From: Azotimanducus sp963663145 | GTDB lineage: Bacteria > Pseudomonadota > Gammaproteobacteria > Pseudomonadales > Azotimanducaceae | Assembly: GCA_963663145.1 (NCBI GenBank) | Contig: OY760134.1 | Coordinates: forward strand, 1,488,001-1,552,000 | Length of the DNA stretch: 64,000 bases | Direction of reading: 5' to 3' | Shown: positions 9,029-17,576 of the stretch, piece after piece | How positions within the stretch are numbered: position 1 is the stretch's first letter | Layout of the letters: each line of letters starts with the position of its first letter | The notes under the pieces: generated by a model | Database searches by the model: none | What the model saw: the letters and a program-made list of their open reading frames with translations, nothing else | Told to the model about the DNA's origin: nothing | Program-made: the position numbers and the translations under genes

Positions 9029-9141
9029 GGTGCCTATCATCACATGCTTGAGAGGGATTGGGGGCGCTGCGACGAGGCATCGCACACAGCAAAGCCCAGA
9101 ACCCCGCTTTGAAGGAGCATGCCCCCGGTGACTGTCGAATT

Positions 9142-10500
9142 CTAGTCCGCGACCGAGGCGGGGATCCAGTTGCCATGGAAGCCGTTCGGGATGCGAGGAA
9201 GCTCAACCGATGCGACCGGCTCGTTGTCCATGGTTGCCGCATCCATGATCACAAATCGGCTGCTGTCCGAATGGGCGTCGTACACAAAGGTCATCAGATA
9301 CCCATCATCCTCGCTCTTCGGATCGGCAGAAGCCACAAACACCGCTTCGCCGCCCGTGCGGCCGCGGCCCAACTCGATCGAGTCGCACGCGCCGGTTTCA
9401 CGGTCATACTTCAAAATGGAACCCTCAATGTTTATCGGATCGTCGGCGCCAAAGCCCTCGGACATGCTCATGAGGTACCCATAGCGATGCTTGCGGCCCA
9501 CCACCTGATCGGCAACGCGTGGAAACTCACCGGCGCGGTCATCGACCTGTTCCTCACGAACTTCACCGGTCGCGGTGTTGATAGTCCAGCGCCAGAGATT
9601 CGGCGGCGGAAAATCCATCGCGGATTCACGCCAGATATGGCTGAACCGGGCTACATCAAGCACAATATTGTCACCGTCTTCATAGGAATTCATTGGGTGA
9701 AAGACATAGCAAGGATTGATGTCGTACCACTTCACCTGCGCGTCACTACCGTTGCGCGGCATCACACCGAGACGTGCCGGATAACTCTCATCCCAGCGAA
9801 TCGGCATTTCCCCCTTCATGGCCAATTCCATGTTGAAGACCGCCGGCAGGTCCATGAAGATGACGTGGTTCCGCGTCACATTGAAGTCGTGCATCATGGT
9901 CGGCCCACCGACGGTGATGTTCTCGACCTGCACCAGCCGGCCCTCGGCGGACACGCGCAGATAGCGCAGATAGGGCTCGAAGGCCGAGTAACCGAATGCG
10001 AGCAATTCGCCGGTCACCGGACACACCTTGGGATGCGCGGTGAACGAGCCGTTGAGCACACCGTCAAAATCGGTCGCGCCGAGCGTGTTCAACTCGCCGT
10101 CGAGCAGATAGGGAAAGTGGCCTTCCTCAAGCGCGAGAATTTTGCCGGCATGTCCGAACACATGGGTATTCGCCTTGGATGACTTCATGTCCATCAACAC
10201 CGCCGGATCGAGAATATCAATAGAAGGGTCGGCAATGAAGGGCGTCTGCACATATCGGTTGCGATACCACTGCGCACTGCCGTCGCGCAGGCGCACCGCA
10301 TGCAGCATGCCATCGCCAAAGAAGGGATGCGTGCTCGTACCGGTCAAGGGGTTTGCACCATTGCGAATATAGCGACCATCAAGTTCGCCGGGAATTGTTC
10401 CGCTGACTTTCAAGTCGCACAGTGATCGCTCCTCAGTGATGGGCCGACCATTGCCGCGAAGATGCATGGGTGTGTCGTCTGCAATTTCCACTGCTGCCAT
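9142..10500 (-). CDS. Carotenoid-cleavage/lignostilbene-type dioxygenase
   Basis: 452-residue member of the carotenoid oxygenase (RPE65/CCD) superfamily, non-heme Fe(II) beta-propeller enzymes that cleave an alkene bond with O2. N-terminal RYIRNGANP and FFGDGMLHAVRL are family hallmarks. The four iron-ligand histidines are visible in the contexts SFTAHPK, MMHDFNV, YVFHPMN and GFHGNW. It follows the Rieske oxygenase by 27 bases with a usable ribosome binding site (AGGAGC), so the two are probably co-expressed. The substrate is unknown: apocarotenoids, stilbene-type lignin dimers or isoeugenol-like aromatics are all within the family. No signal peptide. Confidence 0.9.
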   Translation of the reverse strand: MAAVEIADDTPMHLRGNGRPITEERSLCDLKVSGTIPGELDGRYIRNGANPLTGTSTHPFFGDGMLHAVRLRDGSAQWYRNRYVQTPFIADPSIDILDPAVLMDMKSSKANTHVFGHAGKILALEEGHFPYLLDGELNTLGATDFDGVLNGSFTAHPKVCPVTGELLAFGYSAFEPYLRYLRVSAEGRLVQVENITVGGPTMMHDFNVTRNHVIFMDLPAVFNMELAMKGEMPIRWDESYPARLGVMPRNGSDAQVKWYDINPCYVFHPMNSYEDGDNIVLDVARFSHIWRESAMDFPPPNLWRWTINTATGEVREEQVDDRAGEFPRVADQVVGRKHRYGYLMSMSEGFGADDPINIEGSILKYDRETGACDSIELGRGRTGGEAVFVASADPKSEDDGYLMTFVYDAHSDSSRFVIMDAATMDNEPVASVELPRIPNGFHGNWIPASVAD

Positions 10501-10527
10501 TGTTTGATGCTCCTGATGGTTCCGTAG

Positions 10528-11877
10528 TTAGTCACTTGTAATATAACGCGAAAGCAGGTGATGAAAATGTCGGATCTTGGTTTCCTGATAGCGCGCAAGT
10601 ATGACCTCATCATAATGCGCCGCCTCAAGGCCGATTTGCACCTTGGGTAGGTTGAAGGTGTCTTGCGTGAATACCTTAGCCAAGATCCCAAGTTCCGGCG
10701 CGTTTGTCCAAGGCTCGTCTTCCTCAAGAAGATGCAATGGCGCCGGATCGGGGCGTGCTCCCTTGAAGGGACTCATGTAGTAGCACTCCATGAGTGACTT
10801 GTCGTGGCGATCCTGCCAAGGTCGAAAACGATACACGATACGGTTATAGCCTCCCCAAGGATGGAAATTGGGAAACACCGTGTAATAGATGCTGTCGACC
10901 AGGTCTGAATCCGGAATCACGGCATCCTCGCCGACAACCTCCTGCATGGCGCTGCGCGCCATTTGGGCCATAAAGCACCGAGCACTCAATCCATCCGGAA
11001 TCCGCAGCCCGGCCGGTTCGTCCAAATAGCGCATGTTGGTGGCGTCAAGCATCTGCTCTTCGGAGGGCTTGACCTTGAGGTGCGGGCTCGGAGTGCCATT
11101 GGGTGTGATGGCGCGCGAGAAGTTCTCCCAGGAGTCGTACTGGGAATTCTCATCGCCAATGCCCTCGAGGATTTGCGGATGCGTGGCGACCACATGAAAG
11201 GCTTCCATGAAGGCTTCTTGGCAGGCTTTCCAATTGCAACTCATGACCTTGCCCACATGCGCCGCTATGTAGCGTTCCTTAGGCTTCCAGACATCGAATT
11301 GGTCGGTAAAACCAGCGAGAAAATCCCGCAGGGGCTCTGCGTTCAGGTCCATGTTGATAAACACCCAGCCGCCCCAAGTTTCACAGCGAACTGGTGTGAG
11401 CGTAAGTTTGGGCTTGTCGAGCTGGGGAAAATCCCACTCCGAAGTGACACCCCGTAGGCTCCCATCAAGGTTCCAGCTAAAACCATGAAAGGGACAAATG
11501 AAGCTTGAAGCATTCCCCGGGTGGTCAACAAGCCGTCGACCACGATGTCGACAGACGTTGTGGTGTGCACGAATGCCCTGCTGAGTACGCACCACCAGAA
11601 TCGAAAAGCGCCCAATTTCGTAGGTGAAATGGTCCCCAACATTGGTAATTTCCTCCTCTCGACAGGCCATTTGCCAAACCTTTGTCCAGAGTTTTTGCAT
11701 TTCGAGGTCGTGAAATTCGCGTGTGGTGTAGCGCCTGACTGGCACGGAAACCACGGGAATATCTGGATTGCTCTGTAGACGCAGAGGCTGAACGGGTTGC
11801 ACCAAGTCGCCGTCGAGCAATTCTTGATAGCTGATCCCTATTGATCGATCGCGAATGTTGGGCGCCGCACTGGCCAT
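10528..11877 (-). CDS. Rieske-type ring-hydroxylating dioxygenase, large subunit
   Basis: Aromatic-ring-hydroxylating oxygenase alpha subunit. The Rieske 2Fe-2S ligands are Cys109-x-His111 and Cys128-x2-His131 (VCRHRG, CPFHG). The mononuclear iron site is indicated by NWKACQEAFMEAFHVVATH, with His228 and His233. The start has an excellent ribosome binding site (TAAGGAGG, 7 bases before ATG). No beta subunit, reductase or ferredoxin gene is adjacent, so it must borrow electron-transfer partners. Physiological substrate unknown; the neighbour dioxygenase suggests successive oxidation of an aromatic or terpenoid compound. Confidence 0.92.
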   Translation of the reverse strand: MASAAPNIRDRSIGISYQELLDGDLVQPVQPLRLQSNPDIPVVSVPVRRYTTREFHDLEMQKLWTKVWQMACREEEITNVGDHFTYEIGRFSILVVRTQQGIRAHHNVCRHRGRRLVDHPGNASSFICPFHGFSWNLDGSLRGVTSEWDFPQLDKPKLTLTPVRCETWGGWVFINMDLNAEPLRDFLAGFTDQFDVWKPKERYIAAHVGKVMSCNWKACQEAFMEAFHVVATHPQILEGIGDENSQYDSWENFSRAITPNGTPSPHLKVKPSEEQMLDATNMRYLDEPAGLRIPDGLSARCFMAQMARSAMQEVVGEDAVIPDSDLVDSIYYTVFPNFHPWGGYNRIVYRFRPWQDRHDKSLMECYYMSPFKGARPDPAPLHLLEEDEPWTNAPELGILAKVFTQDTFNLPKVQIGLEAAHYDEVILARYQETKIRHFHHLLSRYITSD

Positions 11878-11908
11878 GATGATTACCTCCTTAGGTCTTG
11901 CGCTGAAG

Positions 11909-12142
11909 TTATGATTCGTCGCCTCCCGTGGCAGGCCGATTTCGACGTACGTCGCTTCCGGAAGGCAACTGCGGACCTGCGAGCCACAAAAGCATATGTG
12001 GGTCCGCGTACCGTAGTTCGCCTTCTACGTGACGGCCATCAAACGCAAATGCACCAACCCGCCCGTTGTTCTCGACTTCAACCAAGCCATCGTCACGCAG
12101 GCTGTAGGTTGCGCCTGTCATAGGGTGCTTTAATACGGGCAT
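11909..12142 (-). CDS. Small protein upstream of the Rieske oxygenase
   Basis: A 77-residue frame, starting MPVLKHPMTGATYSLRDDG and containing DGRHVEGELRYADPHMLLWLAGP. It is 31 bases upstream of the Rieske gene and in the same orientation. Composition is that of a soluble folded protein and the reading frame fits well with neighbouring genes, but I cannot assign a known family with certainty. The frame is open upstream of this ATG into noncoding sequence; those residues look non-protein-like. A role as an accessory or small partner of the Rieske/CCD pair is inference from position only. Confidence 0.55.
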   Translation of the reverse strand: MPVLKHPMTGATYSLRDDGLVEVENNGRVGAFAFDGRHVEGELRYADPHMLLWLAGPQLPSGSDVRRNRPATGGDES

Positions 12143-12329
12143 ACGCTTGGAGTCCCAGACCTGTAGCCTTAGTCTACCTGCGGACGAACCGCCGGAAACC
12201 CAACAATTTGTAGAGTATTGGCGGCGAAACGAGCGGAGAAAGAGAAAAACGCTCCCATTGGGAGAATCAAAAAGCGCAGCGAGTATTTTTCCAGTGACGG
12301 AAATCTCGCGCCAAGCTCGCTGAAACCCA

Positions 12330-13763
12330 CTAGCGAGACACCCGATACTCAAGCGGAGGCTCCCGATCACCGAGCAAGGGAACATATTCAAAGCCCTCTC
12401 CCCGCCGCTCAAGCAATTCTTCTTGCGCCTTCTCAATGAATGAAGGATCTGCAAACAACTGTTGTGCCGTCAATGCAAGCACTTCAGCGGCCAGCATCAT
12501 CCCTTTGTGACCTATGCTCATTCCGCCGGCGGCCACTGCCTGCCAAGAGTGCGCGGCCGTCCCCGGCACCCAGGTTGCGGTCTGCATACCTGCTGTAGGC
12601 GCGGCCCAGCTCACATCGCCAACATCGGTCGAGCCCATTCCCTGCCTGAATTCAAACGCCTGTATCTCGCTCGTAGAGTCAAGCGTCAAATCGGCACCGT
12701 CGGGAAGAGATTCACGAATCTGTTCGGCGAACGCCTGTTCATCCGCCGAATAGCCAAAGCCGCCTCGATCAACAAGTTTACGGTATATCAATTCGGCGAG
12801 CACACTGTTCGGCAGCAGCGGAAAGTTCCCGTGCATGACCTCATAGTCCAAGCGGGTCCCGGTGCCGAGCGCCCCCCCTTCGGCCGCCTTGACCACCCGC
12901 TCGAATAGCGCTTCGACCTGCGCCGTTTTTGGGTGCCGCACGTAGTAGTACACCTCAGCCAATTCCGGGACTATGTTCGGCGCTTCTCCGCCCTTGGTGA
13001 TCACATAGTGTAGGCGCGCTTCCTGCGGCATGTGCTCGCGCATCAGGTTGGTCATGTAGTTCATGGCTTCAACCGCATCGAGTGCCGATCTGCCGCGCTC
13101 GGGTGACATTGCCGCGTGCGCCGCTACGCCATGAAAGCGAAATCTGCCAGATTTATTGCTGTTACTGCTCGCGGGCGAAGCGTCATTGCGATCACTCGGA
13201 TGCCAATGCAGGACGATATCCACGTCATTGAACAAGCCGTCACGAACCATATAGACCTTGCCGGAACCGCCTTCTTCCGCTGGTGTACCGTAAACGCGCA
13301 CCCGGCCCTCTATACCCTTGGATGCCAGCCATTCGGCTACCGCGGCAGCGGCCGTCACCGACGCGCTGCCAAACAGGTGATGGCCGCAGGCATGTCCCGC
13401 ATCGCCACCAAGCGACTTGCGTTCAGGGATAGGCGCTTGGGATAAACCTGGTAGGGCATCAAACTCGGCCAGAAAGGCAATTACCGCACCGCCACGCCCA
13501 GACTCCGCCAAGAAAGCCGTGGGAATACCGGCAACACCCTGCGTGACCTCAAAGCCCTCGTCGCGCAGGTAGTCGGCCAAGCGCGCCGAACTCTTGGTTT
13601 CCAGATAGCCCAGCTCAGCGAACTCAAATATCTCCGTGGCCAAGGCCACCGCCTGCGCTTCGCGCGCATCGACTCGTGCGAGCATGTCTGCTGGTTCAAG
13701 ACTCCAAACGGAAACTGTCCAAAGGCAGGAAACGAGAACCTGTATCCCTCGAAAATAGTTCAC
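12330..13763 (-). CDS. M20 family amidohydrolase (AbgB-like), exported
   Basis: Metal-dependent amidohydrolase/peptidase of the M20 family, closest in pattern to AbgB/HmrA proteins that hydrolyse N-acyl or p-aminobenzoyl-glutamate-type amides. Metal-site motifs are GHACGHHLFG and EEGGSGK, with the later AAHAAMSPERGRSALDAVE of the dimerisation lid. The N-terminus (MNYFRGIQVLVSCLWTVSVWS) looks like a signal peptide, suggesting a periplasmic location. The start is a GTG overlapping the stop of the upstream aldehyde dehydrogenase (GTGA). Natural substrate unknown. Confidence 0.88.
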   Translation of the reverse strand: MNYFRGIQVLVSCLWTVSVWSLEPADMLARVDAREAQAVALATEIFEFAELGYLETKSSARLADYLRDEGFEVTQGVAGIPTAFLAESGRGGAVIAFLAEFDALPGLSQAPIPERKSLGGDAGHACGHHLFGSASVTAAAAVAEWLASKGIEGRVRVYGTPAEEGGSGKVYMVRDGLFNDVDIVLHWHPSDRNDASPASSNSNKSGRFRFHGVAAHAAMSPERGRSALDAVEAMNYMTNLMREHMPQEARLHYVITKGGEAPNIVPELAEVYYYVRHPKTAQVEALFERVVKAAEGGALGTGTRLDYEVMHGNFPLLPNSVLAELIYRKLVDRGGFGYSADEQAFAEQIRESLPDGADLTLDSTSEIQAFEFRQGMGSTDVGDVSWAAPTAGMQTATWVPGTAAHSWQAVAAGGMSIGHKGMMLAAEVLALTAQQLFADPSFIEKAQEELLERRGEGFEYVPLLGDREPPLEYRVSR

Positions 13764-15217
13764 CGATCAATACCTCCCATACACAGATACTTGATCTCCA
13801 AGTAATCATCAAGGCCGTACTTGGAGCCTTCGCGACCATTGCCTGATTCCTTGACACCGCCAAAGGGTGCCGCCGCATTGGAAATTGCGCCTTCGTTGAT
13901 ACCTACGATGCCGTACTCAATGCCCTCGGCTACTCGCCAGATTCGTCCTATGTCGCGCGAGTAAAAATAGGCGGCCAAACCGAAAGGCGTGTCGTTGGCG
14001 AGCGCGAGCGCCTCATCCTCACTGCTGAATCGCAACAGCGGCGCCACGGGCCCGAATATTTCTTCTTGGCAAACACGCATCTGTGGCGTCACGTCGGCGA
14101 GCACCGTGGCCTCGACAAAGGTGCCTCCCTGTTCGCCCCGACCGCCTCCAAGCAACACCCGCGCCCCCTGATCGACGGCATCTTCCACCAATTCCATGAC
14201 GCCATTGGCGGCGGGCACATCAATGAGCGGACCCATGGTGACGCCCGTTTCAAAGCCGTTTCCGAGATGGAGGTCCGCCGCAGCGTGAGTAAGCCGGTCA
14301 GCGAATTCCTCAAAGACACCGTCTTGCACCAGCATCCTGTTGGCGCATACACAAGTTTGTCCAGCGTTTCGAAACTTGCTGGTCATGGCACCCTTTACGG
14401 CCGCATCTAGATCGGCATCGTCGAACACGATAAAGGGCGCGTTGCCACCGAGTTCCATGGAGGTTCGCTTCATGGTGCCGGCGCAATCACGCACAAGCTG
14501 TTTGCCGATCTCGGTGGATCCTGTGAAGGTCAGCTTCCTCACCAATGGACTGCCGGTGATCTCGGCACCAATCTCTCGCGTCTTGCCGACCAGTATGTTG
14601 ATCACGCCCGCTGGAACGCCGGCTCGCTCCCCAAGCTCGGCGATCGCCAGGGCAGAGAGCGGAGTCGAGGTGGCCGGCTTACAGACCACAGCGCATCCCG
14701 CAGCAAGCGCCGGGGCTATTTTTCGCGCAAGCATGGCGTTGGGGAAGTTCCAAGGGGTGATGCAGCCAACCACGCCCACCGGCTGTTTCACGGTCAGGAT
14801 GCGCTTGTCGGCACCGGGCGCCGGAATGGTGTCGCCATAGACCCTTCGCGCCTCTTCGGCGAACCACTCGAAGTAACTGGCGCCATAGGCGATCTCGACA
14901 CGCGCTTCGGCGAGTGGTTTGCCCTGCTCTGCGGTCAGTATGCGTGCCAAATCTTCTTGGTGTGTCATCATCAGATCATGTATTCGCCTCAAGGCACCCG
15001 CACGCTCCGCCGCGCTCTTCCGGCTCCATTCGATCTGAGCCTTATGGGCTGACCCTATCGACTGTCGAGTCTCGGCGCCGCCACATTGGGCAACTTCTGC
15101 AACTGTTTCGAAAGTGGCTGGATTCAGTACGAGTAGAGTCGCACCATCCCGTGCGTCGATCCATTCGCCATCTACGTAGGCCTTAGTACGAAGTAAGGTC
15201 GGATCCGCGAGCTTCAT
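13760..15217 (-). CDS. gabD: NAD(P)-dependent succinate-semialdehyde-type dehydrogenase
   Basis: Aldehyde dehydrogenase of the GabD type, 485 residues from the ATG at 15217, which is preceded by GAGGAAG. Motifs: PWNFPNAMLARKIAPALAAGC, TFTGSTEIGKQL with the glycine-rich NAD fold, MELGGNAPFIVFDDADLD with catalytic Glu, and NAGQTCVCANR with catalytic Cys. C-terminal KESGNGREGSKYGLDDYLEIKY is typical of SSADH. The frame is open 37 codons upstream but those lie in the divergent promoter region. It is coupled to the M20 amidohydrolase, so the physiological aldehyde may come from an amide or amine catabolite. Confidence 0.88.
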   Translation of the reverse strand: MKLADPTLLRTKAYVDGEWIDARDGATLLVLNPATFETVAEVAQCGGAETRQSIGSAHKAQIEWSRKSAAERAGALRRIHDLMMTHQEDLARILTAEQGKPLAEARVEIAYGASYFEWFAEEARRVYGDTIPAPGADKRILTVKQPVGVVGCITPWNFPNAMLARKIAPALAAGCAVVCKPATSTPLSALAIAELGERAGVPAGVINILVGKTREIGAEITGSPLVRKLTFTGSTEIGKQLVRDCAGTMKRTSMELGGNAPFIVFDDADLDAAVKGAMTSKFRNAGQTCVCANRMLVQDGVFEEFADRLTHAAADLHLGNGFETGVTMGPLIDVPAANGVMELVEDAVDQGARVLLGGGRGEQGGTFVEATVLADVTPQMRVCQEEIFGPVAPLLRFSSEDEALALANDTPFGLAAYFYSRDIGRIWRVAEGIEYGIVGINEGAISNAAAPFGGVKESGNGREGSKYGLDDYLEIKYLCMGGIDR

Positions 15218-15356
15218 GACGACTGCTTCCTCACAGCTTTGGCAACCAAACACATTGACGATCAGGCTCAGAATTGTCAAGAGAACACCGCTTGTCGGTT
15301 GGCCTGAACGCAATCTGCCCTTGATCATCTATGCGTTAGGATGAGGATACTCGGCC

Positions 15357-16619
15357 GTGCGCACCAAGTTGATCACTACGACTGTCCATCCTGCCCAAGG
15401 CGAGCAGCGCATCGCTTTTCTCGATGAATTGCGCGGCTTTGCGGTGCTCGGCATGCTGCTGGTCAACATAGTGGCTTTCGGCCTCCCAGTCCATGCAGCC
15501 GCCGATCCAAGCCTCGCGAGCGTCGTCGAGGTCATCGACAAGGCTGCTTTCGCATTCACCAATCTCTTCGTTGAAGGCGCGTTTCGAACCATCTTCTGCG
15601 TCCTGTTCGGGGTGGGTGTGCTGCTTCAATTCGAACGAATCAGCGAGGAAAACGGTCCCGAACACGCGCTGGCATTGCACAGGCGACGTATGCGCTGGCT
15701 CGTCGTATTTGGGCTGGTGAACGCCTATGTGCTGCTCTGGTTTGGAGACATCCTCTTTCTGTACGGCCTTGTGGGCCTCTTCCTGCTTGCCTTTAGAGGA
15801 CTTCCCCCCTCGCGACTGCTGCTCATCGCCGCCGCCCTACTCCTGTTGCTTGCATTGCAGAACTTCTTATTTGGCGAATACCTCGCAGATTCGCAAAACC
15901 AAATCATCTCCATCGAACCCAAGGAACTCCAATCCCGCACAGCGGAATCGGCGCAGGCACAGATGCTCGCCGAAATCGAAGAGGAACGAGCAGCGGTCAG
16001 CGCAGGTTATCTTTCAGCTTGGCCATCACGAGCATTGCTCGCCATTTACATGGTGTTGATGCACATTGGGCGCGGGCTGTGGGAAGTGCTGGCACTCATG
16101 CTGATCGGCATGGCGCTCTACAAGTGGGACGCGCAGCAGCCAAGGCTTGCTACGCCGACTTACGCCAACATCGCAATCGCAGGATTGACTTTGGGTGTGA
16201 CGGTGAATCTGTGGGAGTCACGGCAGGCTGGGGTTGCCGAGTTGCCCCTGCTGGCCCACACCCTATGGACATACGACCTCGGTCGCATGTCCATAGCCAC
16301 CGCTTATGCCAGCCTCTTCATGCTGCTCTGCAAGCTCGATTGGACACCCCGCCTGCGCAGGCCCTTGGCGGCAACAGGACGCATGGCACTCAGCAACTAC
16401 CTGCTGCAATCACTCATTTGCCTCGTGACCTTCGTCGGCTTCGGACAATTCGGCGAACTGAGACTCCACCAACTCTATTTGGTTGTCGCCGCCATCTGGG
16501 GATTTCAGCTATGGTTCAGCAGCTTCTGGCTGAATAGATTTCGCTTCGGCCCAATGGAGTGGGCATGGCGCTCCCTCGTTCATCGTGAGCCACTGGCGTA
16601 CCGACGCATATTGGAGTAG
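15357..16619 (+). CDS. DUF418 (YeiB-like) membrane protein
   Basis: 420-residue integral membrane protein, divergent from gabD with about 140 bases between starts. Residues 20-50 hold RIAFLDELRGFAVLGMLLVNI, the signature of DUF418 proteins; the C-terminal half has GRMALSNYLLQSLICLVTFVGFGQFG and FGPMEWAWRSLVH, the conserved C-terminal DUF418 block. Eight to ten hydrophobic helices. The start is a GTG. Function of the family is not established; it is related to acyltransferase-3-type membrane proteins. Confidence 0.88.
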   Translation: MRTKLITTTVHPAQGEQRIAFLDELRGFAVLGMLLVNIVAFGLPVHAAADPSLASVVEVIDKAAFAFTNLFVEGAFRTIFCVLFGVGVLLQFERISEENGPEHALALHRRRMRWLVVFGLVNAYVLLWFGDILFLYGLVGLFLLAFRGLPPSRLLLIAAALLLLLALQNFLFGEYLADSQNQIISIEPKELQSRTAESAQAQMLAEIEEERAAVSAGYLSAWPSRALLAIYMVLMHIGRGLWEVLALMLIGMALYKWDAQQPRLATPTYANIAIAGLTLGVTVNLWESRQAGVAELPLLAHTLWTYDLGRMSIATAYASLFMLLCKLDWTPRLRRPLAATGRMALSNYLLQSLICLVTFVGFGQFGELRLHQLYLVVAAIWGFQLWFSSFWLNRFRFGPMEWAWRSLVHREPLAYRRILE

Positions 16620-16710
16620 TGCCAGCAGGTCCATAGTCCTTTTTGCGGCTCAACTATATATTTGGACGACTGAATATACAATTGGATGTGCTGGTTCAAC
16701 ACATATGAGA

Positions 16711-17041
16711 CTAGGCGGAGAGACCCAAGGTGGAGGAAAGATCCCCGAAAGGAGTTTGCCAGTCGAGGGACATGTGGGGTCGGACGTGGTTGTAGAAGTG
16801 TTCGTGGCTGGCGAGTGCCGGGGCGGCGTCGGCGACGGTGAGTTCGCCGTCGCAGGTGCTCCTTCATCTCGATGCGCGAGGAGTCGTTGGCGCGCTCGAG
16901 GCAGCCGTCGGGCTTGGGCGACCTTAGCAGAAGGACGAAGAGGGGAAGTTCGAGGTCGCGGCAGGCCCGCTCGAAGTCGGCCATGAACCCGGAGCCGCCG
17001 TCGACCTGGAGGGACTTGATCCAGGGATGGTCGGCGGGCAG
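16711..17041 (-). pseudogene. Remnant of a DDE-integrase transposase (IS481-like), frameshifted
   Basis: C-terminal part of an rve-core transposase in two frames. Upstream part reads HPWIKSLQVDGGSGFMADF (second catalytic Asp in QVDGG) and then ERANDSSRIE with the catalytic Glu. A small indel near 16860 shifts the frame, after which DGELTVADAAPALASHE and FYNHVRPHMSLDWQTPFGD continue to a TAG at 16711. The N-terminal half is missing: sequence past 17041 belongs to a DUF4143 gene on the other strand. No terminal inverted repeats could be seen. G+C here looks higher than the flanks. Confidence 0.75.
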
Positions 17042-17566
17042 TTTGACTATTCCAAACTCGCAAACTTGAGCGAAGTGAACCGGGCCACGGTGAAGGCACA
17101 CATCGAAGCAATGCAGGTCGCACGCGCGATGCGTCTCGTACGCCCATTTCACGGTGGCGGCACGCGCGAAATCACCGGCCAGCCCAAGTGCTATGCGTTC
17201 GATACCGGACTCGTGGCTTTCGCAAGAGGTTGGGACTCAGTTCATGATGGGGATAGGGGGTTGCTCTGGGAGCACCTTGTGCTTGACAGCCTGTGCGCAG
17301 GCGTGAATACAGACGACATTTACTACTCGCAGGACAAGTCCCGCCACGAAATTGATTTCATGGTTCGGCGCAGAGCCAATCGCGCGGACGTGGTGGAATG
17401 CAAGATTGATCCGGGAAAGATCGAAGCCTCGCCAGTCCAAGCGTTTCGCGGCTTGTATGCGAATGGCGAGAACATCCTTGTCAGTCCGGCGGTGAAGCAG
17501 CCCTATAAGTTCAGGCGCGGCGATCTGGTGTTCACGGCCTGTAACACGAAGGACTATCCCCGCTGA
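17030..17566 (+). pseudogene. C-terminal remnant of a DUF4143-type ATP-binding protein
   Basis: About 179 codons matching the C-terminal DUF4143 part of an ATPase: GGQFDYSKLANL, TVKAHIEAMQVARAMRLV, PKCYAFDTGLVAF and ISRHEIDFMVRR-type nuclease-like core. The Walker ATPase domain that should precede it is absent; the coding sequence begins at the edge of the transposase remnant. The frame itself has no stop codons, so an internal ATG (17027) could yield a fragment, but a functional ATPase is not possible. It ends 10 bases before the convergent TonB receptor. Confidence 0.75.
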
Positions 17567-17576
17567 AGCAGGCGCC

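Noticed and set aside
9058..10182. 374-codon plus-strand frame antisense to the carotenoid-cleavage dioxygenase
   Set aside because: Its length is explained by codon bias on the other strand; sequence is His/Arg-rich and has no motif.
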